Source of the DNA: Lachnospiraceae bacterium
GTDB taxonomy: Bacteria > Bacillota > Clostridia > Lachnospirales > Lachnospiraceae
Reading direction: 5' to 3'
Assembly (NCBI GenBank): GCA_024695145.1
Contig: JAILIS010000033.1
Location: forward strand, 1-64,000
DNA: 64,000 bases
Shown here in pieces: positions 7,791 through 18,106 of the stretch. The notes beneath the pieces were generated by a model. The model saw only the letters and a list, made by a program, of their open reading frames with translations. It did not search any database and had not been told where the DNA came from. Within the stretch, counting starts at the first letter, position 1, and each line of letters begins with the position of its first letter. The position numbers and the translations under genes were made by a program.

Positions 7791-9350
7791 ATGACAGAGA
7801 ATAAATACGTCGGGTGGCTGGTTTATGCGCTTACGGCGGCAGCACTGGCGGTGATATTTTACATATCGGCAACGGTAAAGGGAGTATCCGGATCTGCCGG
7901 CATCAGTCAGGAATATGAAATGAAGCTGTTTGATAAGGCATCTGTCATGACCGTAGATATAATAATGCCCGATGAAAAATGGCAGGAGTTTCTCGACAAT
8001 GCCGTTAAAGAGGAATATTACGATTGCGATGTCGTAATAAACGGTGAAACTTTTTATAACGTCGGGATCAGAGCCAAGGGAAATACCTCACTTACGAACA
8101 TAGCGGAAGATGAGGATACAGACAGGTACAGCTTCAAGATAAAGTTTGATGAGTATGTCAGTAAGCAGACATGTTACGGACTTGATAAGCTTGTTCTGAA
8201 CAATAATTACGCCGATGCCACGAACATGAAGGAGGCACTTATATATGATATGTTTGAATATCTTGATGCGGATGCGTCGCTCTATAACTATTCGAAGATA
8301 AGCGTCAACGGTAAATACATCGGAGTTTATCTTGCTCTTGAAGGTGTAGAGGACAGTTTTTTAAGACGCAATTACGGGACAAAGTCCGGTAATCTCTATA
8401 AGCCCGAGAATATGGGGTTCCAAGATGCTCCTTCCGATAAAAGAATGCCCGAAGACTTTCCCAAAGGCGGTCCCGAAGGCTTTCCCGAAAACGGAAAAAT
8501 GCCCGAAGACTTTCCCGAAGGCGGCCCCGGCGGCGGCCCCGGCGGGATGGGAAGTGAGGGCGGATCCAATCTCAATTACACGGATGACGATCCCGACAGT
8601 TATTCTACAATATGGGAAGGTGAGATCGGCAATACATCAAAGGCCGATCATCAGCGCGTGATAGAAGCACTCAGGGCGATATCCGAAGGAGATGCATCTT
8701 CTGCGGAAAAATATATGGATGTCGATAATCTTCTTAAGTATATGGCCGTTCATGAATTTGCCGTAAACAACGATTCGCTCAGCGGCAACATGGCACATAA
8801 TTACTACCTGTACGAAAGTGGCGGAAAGCTCAATATCATTCCCTGGGATTACAATCTTTCCTGGGGTGGGATGGGCAGTAAAGATTCAGGGGATGCATCT
8901 TCGATCATCAATGATCCTGTTGATGACTCATGGGGATGCACAGACTTCTTTGACATCTTACTTGAAAATGAGGAGTACAGAAGCAGATATCATGAGTACC
9001 TTGAAATGCTGGTCGACTACGTTGAAAACGGACAATACGATGCCCTTATGAAAAGACTTCATGAACAGACAGATAATCTTGTTGCATCAGACCCTACCGC
9101 GTTCTATACTTATGAAGAATATGCCGCAGCTGCAGATGTTCTCGATAAGGTGATCAGGCTTCGTGCCGAGAGTATTAAAGGGCAGGTTGAGGGTGTGATC
9201 CCGTCGACATCCGAAGGTCAGAGAGAAGACGGTTCGCATCTGATCGACGCAGCAGGTATAGATACATCTGTCATGGGGACCATGAAAGCCGGAAAAAGTG
9301 AACCGGGTGGTTCCGAGGGGTTTTTCAAAAGGAGAAAATATTATGATTAA
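7791..9350 (+). CDS. CotH-family secreted protein kinase
   Basis: A 519-residue protein with an N-terminal membrane or signal segment (residues about 9-27). CotH core motifs are present: [61 protein letters not shown]-like [16 protein letters not shown], and the metal-binding [12 protein letters not shown] with Asp near residue 353. CotH of Bacillus subtilis phosphorylates spore-coat proteins; CotH homologues in non-spore settings act on extracytoplasmic targets. A Pro/Gly/Glu-rich segment (about residues 214-260, with a repeated KMPEDFP) interrupts the kinase region. The last 8 bases overlap trpD. Confidence 0.88.
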   Translation: MTENKYVGWLVYALTAAALAVIFYISATVKGVSGSAGISQEYEMKLFDKASVMTVDIIMPDEKWQEFLDNAVKEEYYDCDVVINGETFYNVGIRAKGNTSLTNIAEDEDTDRYSFKIKFDEYVSKQTCYGLDKLVLNNNYADATNMKEALIYDMFEYLDADASLYNYSKISVNGKYIGVYLALEGVEDSFLRRNYGTKSGNLYKPENMGFQDAPSDKRMPEDFPKGGPEGFPENGKMPEDFPEGGPGGGPGGMGSEGGSNLNYTDDDPDSYSTIWEGEIGNTSKADHQRVIEALRAISEGDASSAEKYMDVDNLLKYMAVHEFAVNNDSLSGNMAHNYYLYESGGKLNIIPWDYNLSWGGMGSKDSGDASSIINDPVDDSWGCTDFFDILLENEEYRSRYHEYLEMLVDYVENGQYDALMKRLHEQTDNLVASDPTAFYTYEEYAAAADVLDKVIRLRAESIKGQVEGVIPSTSEGQREDGSHLIDAAGIDTSVMGTMKAGKSEPGGSEGFFKRRKYYD

Positions 9351-10371
9351 AGAGGCGATTGTAAAGATAGTCAGCAAAGAAGACCTGACTTATGATGAAG
9401 CATATGCGGTCATGAATGAGATAATGAGCGGTGAGACTTCACCGACACAGAATGCGGCATTTCTCGCTGCACTGTCGGCAAAGAGTGCAAAGGCGGAGAC
9501 GAGGGATGAGATCGCGGGATGTGCGGCGGCCATGAGGGATCACGCCACAAAAGTGGAAACCGGAATGGATGTGTTTGAGATAGTCGGAACGGGCGGAGAC
9601 AACGCCCACAGTTTCAATATATCAACGACAAGCGCGCTGGTGGCGGCAGCAGGCGGGATGAAGGTCGCAAAGCACGGCAACCGCGCCGCATCATCCAAGT
9701 GCGGCACCGCTGACTGTCTGGAGGCACTTGGCGTTAACATTTCGCAGAGCCCTGCCAGATGCGTGGAGCTGTTAAATGAAGTCGGCATGTGCTTCTTCTT
9801 TGCTCAGAAGTATCATATGTCCATGAAGTATGTCGGAGCCATCAGAAAAGAGCTGGGCTTTAGGACAGTCTTTAATATATTGGGACCTCTTACCAATCCC
9901 GCAAGTCCTTCCATGCAGCTCCTCGGTGTTTATGATGATTATCTTGTAGAGCCTCTCGCACAGGTACTCGTCAGTCTCGGAGTAAAGAGGGGAATGGTCG
10001 TATACGGTATGGACAAGCTTGATGAGATATCACTCTCATCACCCACGAGAATATGCGAGATCAATGACGGCTGGTACAAGACATTTACGATAAAGCCTGA
10101 AGACTTTGGCATGAAGAGCTGCACAAAGGACGATCTTAAAGGCGGAACACCCGAGGAGAACGCGCAGATCACACGCGACATACTGGGAGGAAAAGCGGGA
10201 CACAAGACGAACGCGGTACTCCTTAATGCCGGTGCTTCGCTTTATATCGGCGGAAAAGCGGACAGCATCAGGTCCGGTATAGAGCTTGCGGAAGATATCA
10301 TCGCGTCCAAAAAAGCGATCGAAGTGCTTGATAAGTTCATCGAGGTAAGCAACCGTCCCGATGAGCAGTAA
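9343..10371 (+). CDS. trpD: Anthranilate phosphoribosyltransferase
   Basis: Transfers the phosphoribosyl group to anthranilate, the second step of tryptophan synthesis. The signature [18 protein letters not shown] near residues 78-95 binds PRPP, and [18 protein letters not shown] follows. The length of 342 residues is normal. The ATG at 9343 has GGAG 8 bases upstream, inside the cotH coding region, and overlaps the cotH stop, so translation is probably coupled. An earlier in-frame ATG at 9298 lies within cotH without a ribosome binding site and would add a non-family leader. It is the first gene of trpDCFBA; trpE and trpG are not here. Confidence 0.95.
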   Translation: MIKEAIVKIVSKEDLTYDEAYAVMNEIMSGETSPTQNAAFLAALSAKSAKAETRDEIAGCAAAMRDHATKVETGMDVFEIVGTGGDNAHSFNISTTSALVAAAGGMKVAKHGNRAASSKCGTADCLEALGVNISQSPARCVELLNEVGMCFFFAQKYHMSMKYVGAIRKELGFRTVFNILGPLTNPASPSMQLLGVYDDYLVEPLAQVLVSLGVKRGMVVYGMDKLDEISLSSPTRICEINDGWYKTFTIKPEDFGMKSCTKDDLKGGTPEENAQITRDILGGKAGHKTNAVLLNAGASLYIGGKADSIRSGIELAEDIIASKKAIEVLDKFIEVSNRPDEQ

Positions 10372-10383
10372 GAGGGACAGATC

Positions 10384-11178
10384 ATGAACAGCAACCTCAC
10401 CATTTTGGATGAACTGGCGGATCACGCAAGAGAACGCACTCTGGAGAATAAGCGCAGGATATCCTCAGACGATATGAAGGCCATGGCACTTGATATGCAA
10501 AAGGGCGGTTTCGAATTCGAGAAGGCGCTTCGTGCCGACCGCCTGTCCTTCATCCTCGAGTGCAAAAAAGCTTCGCCGTCAAAAGGACTGATAGCCCCTG
10601 ATTTTCCCTATGTTGATATAGCAAGGGAATATGAAGCAGCGGGGGCTGATTGTATTTCCGTTCTTACGGAGCCCAAGTGGTTTCTCGGCTCTGACGATTA
10701 TCTTAAAGAGATCGCGGACACTGTTGATATTCCGTGCCTTCGAAAGGATTTTACCGTTGATCCGTACATGATATATGAAGCGAAGACACTCGGAGCAGCC
10801 GCGGTCCTTCTGATAGTATCGATATTATCAAAAGATCAGATCAAAGAATATCTCGGCATCTGTGATGAACTCGGCATGAGTGCTCTTGTTGAGACTCATG
10901 ATGAAGACGAGGTCGGGATCGCGGTTGAGGCAGGTGCTAAGATCATAGGAGTCAACAACCGCGACCTTCGTGATTTTTCCGTGGACAATTCCAACAGCCG
11001 GAAAATGAGGCAGTTCATACCGGAAGATATCGTGTTTGTATCGGAAAGCGGTATCAAAACGGCCGAAGATGTTGCAGGCGTAAGGGCGGCCGGGGCCGAT
11101 GCGGTTCTTATAGGAGAGACGGTCATGAGAGCATCTGACAGGAAGAGGGCATTTGATGAGCTAAGGAGTCTTCTATGA
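10384..11178 (+). CDS. trpC: Indole-3-glycerol-phosphate synthase
   Basis: A 264-residue TIM-barrel enzyme that closes CdRP to indole-glycerol phosphate. Motifs FILECKKASPSKGLI (catalytic Lys), DCISVLTEPKWFLGSDDYL, PCLRKDFTVDPYMIYEA, IGVNNRDLRDF and VSESGIKTAEDV are all present in family order. It starts 12 bases after trpD and overlaps trpF by 4 bases. Confidence 0.96.
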   Translation: MNSNLTILDELADHARERTLENKRRISSDDMKAMALDMQKGGFEFEKALRADRLSFILECKKASPSKGLIAPDFPYVDIAREYEAAGADCISVLTEPKWFLGSDDYLKEIADTVDIPCLRKDFTVDPYMIYEAKTLGAAAVLLIVSILSKDQIKEYLGICDELGMSALVETHDEDEVGIAVEAGAKIIGVNNRDLRDFSVDNSNSRKMRQFIPEDIVFVSESGIKTAEDVAGVRAAGADAVLIGETVMRASDRKRAFDELRSLL

Positions 11179-11825
11179 CGAAGATCAAGCTTTGCGGTCT
11201 TAAGCGGATCGAAGATATAACAGTCGCAAATGAAGTCAAGCCCGATTACATCGGATTTGTCTTTGCAAAAAAGAGCCGCAGATATGTAAGTGAGGATACT
11301 GCAGCGCTTCTGAGGGAAAATCTCGATCCCAAAATAAAGGCGGTGGGTGTGTTTGTTGATGAAGATAGTGGATACATCACCCGTCTGGTCGAAAGAGGCA
11401 TCATAGATATGGTGCAGCTGCACGGTAGTGAGGATGATGAGTATATCGAAAGGCTCAGACAGTCGCTCGGACTGAAGAAGGCCGGGAAACCTGAAGATGC
11501 GGTCATCATCAGGGCATACAGGATATCATCACAGGATGATGTGAAAGCGGCTGAAAGATCACCGGCAGATATCGTACTTCTTGACAGCGGTATGGGCAGC
11601 GGCATGACATTTGACTGGAACGAGGCAGCGGGCATTGACAGGCCGTTTATTCTGGCGGGCGGACTTGACTGTGAAACCGTTGTATCCGCGATCGGTAAAC
11701 TGTCACCGTATGCGGTTGATGTCAGCTCCGGAATAGAGACGCAAGGTGTCAAAGATCCCGCCAGGATGAGAGAGTTTGTAAAAAGGGTCAGAACCTGCGA
11801 TATGAAGCGGGAGGATAAAATATGA
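11175..11825 (+). CDS. trpF: Phosphoribosylanthranilate isomerase
   Basis: A 216-residue TIM-barrel enzyme. It begins [14 protein letters not shown], carrying the catalytic Cys near residue 7, followed by [33 protein letters not shown] and [10 protein letters not shown]. It is somewhat longer than average because of an extra stretch around residues 97-110 ([12 protein letters not shown]). It overlaps trpC by ATGA and trpB by 4 bases, which suggests coupled translation. Confidence 0.95.
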   Translation: MTKIKLCGLKRIEDITVANEVKPDYIGFVFAKKSRRYVSEDTAALLRENLDPKIKAVGVFVDEDSGYITRLVERGIIDMVQLHGSEDDEYIERLRQSLGLKKAGKPEDAVIIRAYRISSQDDVKAAERSPADIVLLDSGMGSGMTFDWNEAAGIDRPFILAGGLDCETVVSAIGKLSPYAVDVSSGIETQGVKDPARMREFVKRVRTCDMKREDKI

Positions 11826-13018
11826 GTAAAAACAGTACGCCGGGAAGGTTTGGAGCCCATGGCGGACAGTACATTCCCGAAACACTTATGAATGCGGTCA
11901 TAGAGCTTGAAAAGGCGTATGTGCGCTTTAAGGATGACCCCGGGTTCAACGAGGAGCTTACCGCTCTTTTCAATGAATATGCCGGCAGGCCGTCTAGGCT
12001 GTACTATGCCGGTAAGATGACAAAGGATCTCGGGGGTGCGAAGATCTATCTGAAAAGAGAGGATCTCAACCACACCGGTTCTCATAAGATCAACAATGTG
12101 CTCGGGCAGGCACTTCTGGCAAAGAAGATGGGCAAGACCCGTCTTATTGCCGAGACCGGAGCGGGCCAGCACGGTGTCGCCACCGCTACCGCAGCTGCAC
12201 TTCTTGACATGGAATGCGTGGTTTTCATGGGAGAGGAGGATACGAAACGTCAGGCTCTTAACGTATACAGAATGAGACTGCTCGGGGCCACCGTCATTCC
12301 GGTCACGACAGGTACCGCTACACTGAAAGATGCGGTGTCGGAGGCATTTCGCGAGTGGACGAGACGTATTGACGATACACATTACTGTCTCGGTTCGGTA
12401 ATGGGACCTCATCCGTTTCCTACGATCGTACGTGATTTTCAGGCGGTAATATCACGTGAGATAAAGCAGCAGATACTCGAAAAAGAGGGACGTCTGCCGG
12501 ATGCCGTTATGGCATGCGTGGGCGGTGGATCCAATTCCATCGGATCGTTTTATCATTTTATAGAAGATGAGAGTGTCAGACTTATCGGCTGTGAGGCTGC
12601 AGGACGAGGGACGGACACTTTTGAGACCGCAGCGACCATCGCTACCGGCAGACTCGGTATATTCCATGGCATGAAATCGTATTTCTGTCAGGATGAATAC
12701 GGGCAGATCGCACCGGTTTATTCGATTTCCGCAGGTCTTGACTATCCCGGGATAGGACCGGAACACGCATATCTTCATGACACAGGACGTGCCGAATATG
12801 TTCCGGTGACCGATGAGGAAGCAGTGTGTGCTTTTGAATATCTGTCGCGTACCGAAGGGATAATACCCGCGATAGAATCCGCGCATGCGGTAGCTCATGC
12901 GATGAAGATCGCACCTTCGATGGATCCGGATAAGATCATCGTGATCACTATATCCGGACGCGGAGACAAGGACTGTGCCGCAATTGCCAGATACAGAGGG
13001 GAGGATATAAGTGAGTAA
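11822..13018 (+). CDS. trpB: Tryptophan synthase beta chain
   Basis: A 398-residue PLP enzyme that condenses indole with serine. It carries [13 protein letters not shown] near the start, the PLP lysine in HTGSHKINN near residue 87, [31 protein letters not shown] and [13 protein letters not shown]. It pairs with TrpA, encoded directly downstream with an 8-base overlap. Confidence 0.97.
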   Translation: MSKNSTPGRFGAHGGQYIPETLMNAVIELEKAYVRFKDDPGFNEELTALFNEYAGRPSRLYYAGKMTKDLGGAKIYLKREDLNHTGSHKINNVLGQALLAKKMGKTRLIAETGAGQHGVATATAAALLDMECVVFMGEEDTKRQALNVYRMRLLGATVIPVTTGTATLKDAVSEAFREWTRRIDDTHYCLGSVMGPHPFPTIVRDFQAVISREIKQQILEKEGRLPDAVMACVGGGSNSIGSFYHFIEDESVRLIGCEAAGRGTDTFETAATIATGRLGIFHGMKSYFCQDEYGQIAPVYSISAGLDYPGIGPEHAYLHDTGRAEYVPVTDEEAVCAFEYLSRTEGIIPAIESAHAVAHAMKIAPSMDPDKIIVITISGRGDKDCAAIARYRGEDISE

Positions 13019-13781
13019 CATCCGTAAAGCTTTTGAGAACGGTAAAGCGTTCATTCCCTTTATAACATGCGGCGATCCCGATATAGAGACAACGGCAAAG
13101 ATCGTACGTGCCGCCGTATCCGCCGGGGCTTCGCTCATAGAGCTCGGCATACCTTTCTCCGATCCGACTGCGGAAGGACCTGTCATTCAGGGCGCGAATC
13201 TGCGTGCTCTTTTATCGGGTACGACCACGGATATGGTTTTTGACCTTGTAAGGGAACTTCGGCGCGACGTTACGATACCGATGGTATTTATGACATATGC
13301 CAATGTTGTTTTTTCATACGATGCCGATTCTTTTATCGGCAGGTGCGCTGATGTCGGGATTGACGGTATCATACTTCCGGATCTTCCGTTTGAGGAAAAG
13401 GGCGAATTTCTTCCGATATGCCGCAGGTACGGCGTCGATCTCATATCGCTTATCGCACCTACCTCAAAAGACCGTATAGCAAAGATAGCCAAAGAAGCCG
13501 AAGGCTTCATATATCTTGTATCAAGTCTCGGAGTGACCGGTGTGAGAAGTGAGATAAATACAGATCTTGAATCCATTGTAAAGATCATCCGGAAGAATAC
13601 GGATATTCCCGTAGCTGTAGGATTCGGGATATCGACACCCGAACAGGCACATAAGATGGCAAATGTCTCAGACGGTGCAATAGTAGGATCCGCCATAATA
13701 AAGATCATGGAACAGTACGGTAAAGATTCTCCCGAGCATGTGGGCGCATATGTCCGGGATATGGTAAAGGCCCTGGCATGA
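13011..13781 (+). CDS. trpA: Tryptophan synthase alpha chain
   Basis: A 256-residue TIM barrel that cleaves indole-glycerol phosphate. [34 protein letters not shown] (catalytic Glu and Asp) and [10 protein letters not shown] are family signatures. It uses a GTG start at 13011 inside the end of trpB, preceded by GGGGAGG. Its stop overlaps the start of the following amidase by 4 bases, tying that cell-wall gene to the trp transcript. Confidence 0.95.
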   Translation: MSNIRKAFENGKAFIPFITCGDPDIETTAKIVRAAVSAGASLIELGIPFSDPTAEGPVIQGANLRALLSGTTTDMVFDLVRELRRDVTIPMVFMTYANVVFSYDADSFIGRCADVGIDGIILPDLPFEEKGEFLPICRRYGVDLISLIAPTSKDRIAKIAKEAEGFIYLVSSLGVTGVRSEINTDLESIVKIIRKNTDIPVAVGFGISTPEQAHKMANVSDGAIVGSAIIKIMEQYGKDSPEHVGAYVRDMVKALA

Positions 13782-14902
13782 AACAGACCGGAAAAAGACC
13801 GACAATCATATTAATATGTATGATCCTTGTCTGTATCATATCCCTTACGGGGTGTGATGATGAACATCGCTATACTGTCGGCGGCAGCAATATAGTTATA
13901 GAAAACAATGCAAAGAATACCCCGGGCGGACAGAGCGGTAACGGGGGTATAAGTATTGAGATCCTCACCGGAACCGTCGATAAGAAAGAGACGGAAGATA
14001 TATCAGCTGCCGGATCTGATGAGGATGCAGCCGCTGCAGCCGATGATGAAGCATTACCGGAAACGCAATCCGAAGAAGATGATGAAGAGAGCACAGCTAC
14101 GGAAGAAACAGCCGTGGAAGAAACAGCTGCGACAGAAACTCCGGTGGTTGCCGGTGCGGTAGAGCAGGTAGGTTTTGACAGCAGCTGGGAATACGCCGGT
14201 TTTTCGAAGATCAATTCCGGGACGGCAACCATGTACCGCGCACCGGATAACAGGAAAAATGTCGTGATAGCCGTAAACGCGGGTCACGGAACAAAGGGCG
14301 GGCAGAAGGTAAAGACGCAGTGCCATCCCGACGGATCCCCAAAGGTTACCGGCGGGTCCACATCCGCGGGCGCTATCGAAGCGACGGCTGTTTCGGGCGG
14401 GATGACATTTAACAACGGCTCCAGCGAGGCTTCCGTAGTGCTGCGTGTCGCAAAGCTTTTAAAGGACAGGCTGATAGCAAACGGATATGATGTCCTGATG
14501 ATACGTGACGGCGATGACGTACAGCTTGACAATGTGGCGCGTACCGTTATGGCAAACAACATGGCAGCGTGTCATATCGCACTTCACTTTGACGGCGACG
14601 GCCTTGCTTATGACAAAGGATGCTTTTATATTTCAACTCCTGACGGGTTAAAGGGTATGGAACCTGTGGCATCCCACTATCAGGAGCATGAGGCTCTGGG
14701 ATCGTCACTTATAGCAGGGCTTAAAGAGGCAGGCTGCAAGATAAACGGGAGCGGGAAGATGGCAATAGACCTGACCCAGACTTCATACAGTACGAAACCG
14801 TCTGTAGATATCGAACTGGGGAACCAGACATCCGCGACAGATGATGCCTCGCTTACAAAACTCGCCGACGGACTGTTGCTCGGAATACAAAAAATGTATT
14901 GA
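13778..14902 (+). CDS. N-acetylmuramoyl-L-alanine amidase lipoprotein (Amidase_3)
   Basis: A 374-residue exported enzyme. A lipobox, LTGC, lies at about residues 22-25 after a hydrophobic segment, so the mature protein is probably lipid-anchored. Residues about 30-125 form an acidic, Ala/Glu/Thr-rich linker. The Amidase_3 domain (about 150-374) carries zinc ligands in VNAGHGT, in the Glu of SSEASVVLRVAKLLKDRL and in IALHFDG, plus the catalytic Glu in VDIELGNQ. It cleaves the bond between MurNAc and the stem peptide. The ATGA overlap with trpA suggests co-transcription, an odd pairing. No clear terminator follows; a weak ATGCC/GGGCAT hairpin lies at about 14962-14977. Confidence 0.85.
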   Translation: MKQTGKRPTIILICMILVCIISLTGCDDEHRYTVGGSNIVIENNAKNTPGGQSGNGGISIEILTGTVDKKETEDISAAGSDEDAAAAADDEALPETQSEEDDEESTATEETAVEETAATETPVVAGAVEQVGFDSSWEYAGFSKINSGTATMYRAPDNRKNVVIAVNAGHGTKGGQKVKTQCHPDGSPKVTGGSTSAGAIEATAVSGGMTFNNGSSEASVVLRVAKLLKDRLIANGYDVLMIRDGDDVQLDNVARTVMANNMAACHIALHFDGDGLAYDKGCFYISTPDGLKGMEPVASHYQEHEALGSSLIAGLKEAGCKINGSGKMAIDLTQTSYSTKPSVDIELGNQTSATDDASLTKLADGLLLGIQKMY

Positions 14903-15031
14903 CGAATGAAAGCTCCGCAGATAATATATAGAAGAATCCTGATGCGGACAATTTACATTTCATGCCTTTTCGGGCATAAGTTCCCTTTGTTACATACAGT
15001 GATACTTTTTAAAAATCATTAAAAAACCATG

Positions 15032-15060
15032 TTGACAAAATCGAACAGATGTTTTATGCT
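15032..15060 (+). promoter_or_regulatory. recA promoter
   Basis: TTGACA (15032-15037), a 17-bp spacer, then TATGCT (15055-15060). The first LexA box fills the spacer, so repressor binding would block polymerase. Confidence 0.8.
15042..15055. promoter_or_regulatory. LexA (Cheo) box 1 of recA
   Basis: CGAACAGATGTTTT matches the Firmicute SOS consensus CGAACRNRYGTTYC at 13 of 14 positions and lies between the -35 and -10 of recA. Confidence 0.85.
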
Positions 15061-15067
15061 CTTATAC

Positions 15068-15081
15068 AGAACAGATGTTCA
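15068..15081. promoter_or_regulatory. LexA (Cheo) box 2 of recA
   Basis: AGAACAGATGTTCA is a symmetric GAACANATGTTC-type site 26 bp downstream of box 1, near the expected transcription start. Two boxes in phase suggest cooperative LexA control. Confidence 0.75.
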
Positions 15082-15122
15082 CGTATGAGGGCAGTGATTG
15101 ATTTGGGTAAAGGAGATTTATA

Positions 15123-16199
15123 ATGGAACGTGAGGACAAATTAAAAGCATTGGATGCGGCACTTGCACAGATAGAGAGACAGTTCGGAAAAGGTTCTGTC
15201 ATGAAACTGGGAGATCCCGGCACACAGATGAACGTTGAGACGATCCCTACCGGATCACTCAGCCTTGATATCGCTCTCGGACTCGGCGGGATCCCTAAGG
15301 GCAGGATAGTAGAGATATACGGCCCCGAGAGCAGCGGCAAGACTACCGTTACACTTCATATGATCGCTGAGGTTCAGAAACGCGGCGGTATCGCGGGCTT
15401 CATCGATGCGGAACATGCTCTTGATCCGGTATATGCGAAGAACATAGGTGTTGACATTGACAATCTTTATATATCACAGCCCGATAACGGAGAGCAGGCT
15501 CTTGAGATCACGGAGACCATGGTCAGATCGGGAGCCATAGACATAGTCGTCGTCGACTCTGTTGCAGCGCTCGTACCGAAGGCGGAGATAGACGGAGAGA
15601 TGGGAGATTCCCATGTCGGACTGCAGGCAAGGCTTATGTCACAGGCTCTTCGGAAGCTTACGGCAGTTATCAGCAAGAGCAACTGTACAGTGGTATTTAT
15701 CAACCAGCTTCGTGAGAAAGTGGGTGTTATGTTCGGTAACCCCGAGACGACAACGGGAGGAAGAGCACTGAAGTTCTATTCTTCAGTCCGTCTCGATGTC
15801 CGCCGGATAGAATCGCTCAAGCAGGCCGGTGAAGTGATCGGTAACCGTACGAGGGTCAAGGTCGTGAAGAACAAGATAGCACCGCCTTTCAAAGAAGCGG
15901 AATTTGATATCATGTTCGGTAAAGGCATATCCAAAGAAGGTGATCTTCTCGATCTGGCGGCCAATGCCAATATCATAGTCAAGGCCGGAGCGTGGTATGC
16001 TTACAAGGGACAGAAGATAGGTCAGGGAAGGGAGAATGCGAAGCAGTACCTTCTCGACAATCCCGAGATATTCAATGAAGTTGAGAAGACCGTGAGGGAT
16101 CGTTATTTTGCGGCTGATACAGGAGAAGCGGCACAGGAAGATACAAAGGATGCCGCAAAGGATGCCGCACCCGCAAAGAAAGCACCGAAGAATGAATAA
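15123..16199 (+). CDS. recA: Recombinase RecA
   Basis: A 358-residue DNA-strand-exchange ATPase that triggers LexA self-cleavage. Walker [10 protein letters not shown] lies near residues 66-74; Walker [11 protein letters not shown], the L1/L2 loop region ([37 protein letters not shown]) and a C-terminal Ala/Asp/Lys-rich tail follow. AAAGGAG precedes the ATG. It is preceded by an SOS promoter with two LexA boxes and overlaps recX by 8 bases. Confidence 0.98.
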   Translation: MEREDKLKALDAALAQIERQFGKGSVMKLGDPGTQMNVETIPTGSLSLDIALGLGGIPKGRIVEIYGPESSGKTTVTLHMIAEVQKRGGIAGFIDAEHALDPVYAKNIGVDIDNLYISQPDNGEQALEITETMVRSGAIDIVVVDSVAALVPKAEIDGEMGDSHVGLQARLMSQALRKLTAVISKSNCTVVFINQLREKVGVMFGNPETTTGGRALKFYSSVRLDVRRIESLKQAGEVIGNRTRVKVVKNKIAPPFKEAEFDIMFGKGISKEGDLLDLAANANIIVKAGAWYAYKGQKIGQGRENAKQYLLDNPEIFNEVEKTVRDRYFAADTGEAAQEDTKDAAKDAAPAKKAPKNE

Positions 16200-16827
16200 C
16201 CGTATCGTCACGGCAATAGAACCTTCTCCGAAGGGGAGGGGATATGCCGTATATATTAATGAAGAGTTCGCCTTTGTCCTGTACAAAGGCGAACTTGCAA
16301 AATACGGACTTCGAAACAAAGAAGCGATCGATGATACAACGTATGAGCGTATCCTGTCGGAGACTGTAGCCGTCCGGGCAAAGAAGCGGGGGATGGATCT
16401 ACTTATGAAGACGGACCGCACCGAGGCTGACGTGCGCAGAAAGCTTATCGAAGGGATGTATCCCCCGGAAGCGGTGGATATTGCGATCGACTATCTGCGT
16501 TCCTACCATTATATAGATGATATGCGATATTCATGCGACTATATCAGATTCAAATCTGCCAGGTTCAGCCGCAGGATGATAGAGAAGAAGCTCGCCGAGA
16601 AAGGTGTATCGTCTGCTGTTATACAGGAGGCATTTGCCAGATGCGAGGAAGAAGACGGCATCTGCAGTGAACAAAGCGAGATGGAACTGATACAAAAGCT
16701 TGTCAGAAAGCGCCATCCTGAAGGAATTGAGGGACTTGATTATGCCGGGAGGCAGAAATTATACGCATATCTGTATGGAAAAGGTTTCCCGGTATCCGCA
16801 ATAGACAACATATGTTCGAAAATGTGA
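16192..16827 (+). CDS. recX: Regulatory protein RecX
   Basis: A 211-residue RecX-family protein that modulates RecA filaments. Three-helix repeats are visible: [71 protein letters not shown], and a final [13 protein letters not shown]. The frame is open back to 16108, but the ATG at 16192 inside the recA stop region gives the family's start, so I use that. It is co-transcribed with recA. Confidence 0.9.
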   Translation: MNNRIVTAIEPSPKGRGYAVYINEEFAFVLYKGELAKYGLRNKEAIDDTTYERILSETVAVRAKKRGMDLLMKTDRTEADVRRKLIEGMYPPEAVDIAIDYLRSYHYIDDMRYSCDYIRFKSARFSRRMIEKKLAEKGVSSAVIQEAFARCEEEDGICSEQSEMELIQKLVRKRHPEGIEGLDYAGRQKLYAYLYGKGFPVSAIDNICSKM

Positions 16828-16858
16828 TTTTTTTGTGAAAATTTTTTAAAATTTATAC

Positions 16859-16887
16859 TTTACAGACGGTAGGACTCGGTTTATAAT
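16859..16887 (+). promoter_or_regulatory. Promoter of the 29-residue-repeat protein gene
   Basis: TTTACA (16859-16864), a 17-bp spacer, then a perfect TATAAT (16882-16887). A 5' untranslated region of about 75 bases leads to the GAGAAAGGGG site before the ATG at 16969. Confidence 0.75.
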
Positions 16888-16968
16888 ACAGATGTTATTT
16901 GGGTAATTGTGAAAATTCTGTGTTTTCTATTTACACCAAGTTAAGCTTATGAGAAAGGGGATAGTTTT

Positions 16969-17889
16969 ATGAAAACAAAGACGATCAACAAAATGATTGC
17001 CGGTATCGTTACACTGGCAATGGCTGCTTTCGTAGCAGTTGTACCCGTCAAGGCTGATGCTATTTCTGACGGCGCTGCAGGATTCAACGGAGGACTTTCC
17101 GCACTTCAGGCAACAGGCGCAGGCAATGCATACCTTGTTAACCAGGTTCAGGCTGATTACGAGAGAGGACTTGCTTATCTTCAGTCAATCAAAGATGCTA
17201 CTGTAGCAGCAGCTATCGCACAGGATGAGTATGTAAAGGCTGATTTCGCTAAGGGTCAGGCTTATCTTGAGACGATCCGTGAGGCAACAAAGGCAGCAGC
17301 AGCAGCTCGCGATGCAGAAGCTAAGAGTGGTCTTGACAGAGGCAGAGCTTATCTTGAAGCTATCAACGCTTCAACACAGGCAGCAGCAGCAGCTCGTGAT
17401 GCAGAAGCAAGAAGCGGTCTTGAGAGAGGCAAAGCTTATCTTGAGAGCATCAACCAGGCTACAATCGCTGCACAGGCAGCTAGAAACGCTGAGATCAAGG
17501 CATCTGCTGACAGAGAGATTGCTTGGATCAACGCTCTTAATCCTTCACTTGTTCCTGCTATCCAGGCTGACATCGACAGAGAGATGGCTTGGCTTGCAGA
17601 CATCGACGCAAGAACACTTGCATCTGCAGCAGCTCGTGATGCAGAAGCAGCAGCAGCTGGTGAGAGAGGTCTTGCTTACCTTGAGAGCATCAACCAGGCT
17701 ACAATCGCTGCACAGCAGGCTCGTGACGCTGAAGCAGCAGCAGCTGGTGAGAGAGGTCTTGCTTATCTTCAGTGGATCACAGCTCAGATCGATCCTGCTA
17801 TGGATTGGGTAAAGGCTGAAGGCGAAAGCGGATTCACAAGAGGATATGCTTATCTTCAGGCAATCCACGCTACAATCGGTGCTCCCTAA
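16969..17889 (+). CDS. Secreted Ala-rich protein of 29-residue helical repeats
   Basis: A 306-residue protein with a clear signal peptide (hydrophobic core about 9-25, cleavage near VKADA at 28-31). After that the protein is built of units that begin G/E-x-A-Y/W-L/I and end D/E-R. Unit starts fall at residues 52, 67, 96, 125, 154, 183, 205, 234, 263 and 292, so unit lengths are 15, 29, 29, 29, 29, 22, 29, 29, 29 and a final partial 15. All lengths differ by multiples of seven, as expected for helical heptads. There is no Cys, sorting signal or recognised domain. Codon use resembles gap (GCT, CTT, ATC, AGA rich), which suggests high expression. I do not recognise the family; a structural, wall-associated or secreted scaffold role is inference. 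Confidence 0.8.
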   Translation: MKTKTINKMIAGIVTLAMAAFVAVVPVKADAISDGAAGFNGGLSALQATGAGNAYLVNQVQADYERGLAYLQSIKDATVAAAIAQDEYVKADFAKGQAYLETIREATKAAAAARDAEAKSGLDRGRAYLEAINASTQAAAAARDAEARSGLERGKAYLESINQATIAAQAARNAEIKASADREIAWINALNPSLVPAIQADIDREMAWLADIDARTLASAAARDAEAAAAGERGLAYLESINQATIAAQQARDAEAAAAGERGLAYLQWITAQIDPAMDWVKAEGESGFTRGYAYLQAIHATIGAP

Positions 17890-17920
17890 GTTTTAGCTTA
17901 GAAATTTCACAGATTATTTA

Positions 17921-17950
17921 CAGGAAGGCTTATAGCCTTCCTGTTTTTTT
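17921..17950 (+). terminator. Terminator of the repeat-protein gene
   Basis: CAGGAAGGCT-TAT-AGCCTTCCTG forms a near-perfect hairpin (17921-17943) followed by eight T. Confidence 0.92.
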
Positions 17951-17998
17951 GCCTGAATTCAATACTTTTTGCGATGACTTACGGCAGTGATTTTCACT

Positions 17999-18026
17999 TG
18001 ACATAACTTGTTGGAGTGTTTATTAT
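17999..18026 (+). promoter_or_regulatory. rny promoter
   Basis: TTGACA (17999-18004), a 16-bp spacer and TATTAT (18021-18026). The start codon lies 80 bases downstream after AAGGAGG. Confidence 0.65.
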
Positions 18027-18106
18027 AAAAATGTTGTATTATTGCAAGTACATGTATACAATATATATTTTCATTGTACTATGACAATTTTATAAGGAGG
18101 TAAACC

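Noticed and set aside
9200..9345. T-box or trp attenuator ahead of trpD
   Set aside because: The region is the coding end of cotH, with no terminator hairpin or T-box sequence.
11246..12412. 388-residue open frame on the minus strand
   Set aside because: Antisense to well supported trpF and trpB; no signal or motif.
17267..17812. 181-residue frame within the 29-residue-repeat gene
   Set aside because: A frame-shifted reading of the repeats (runs of Gln, Arg and Leu); the main frame has the signal peptide, ribosome binding site and regular units.
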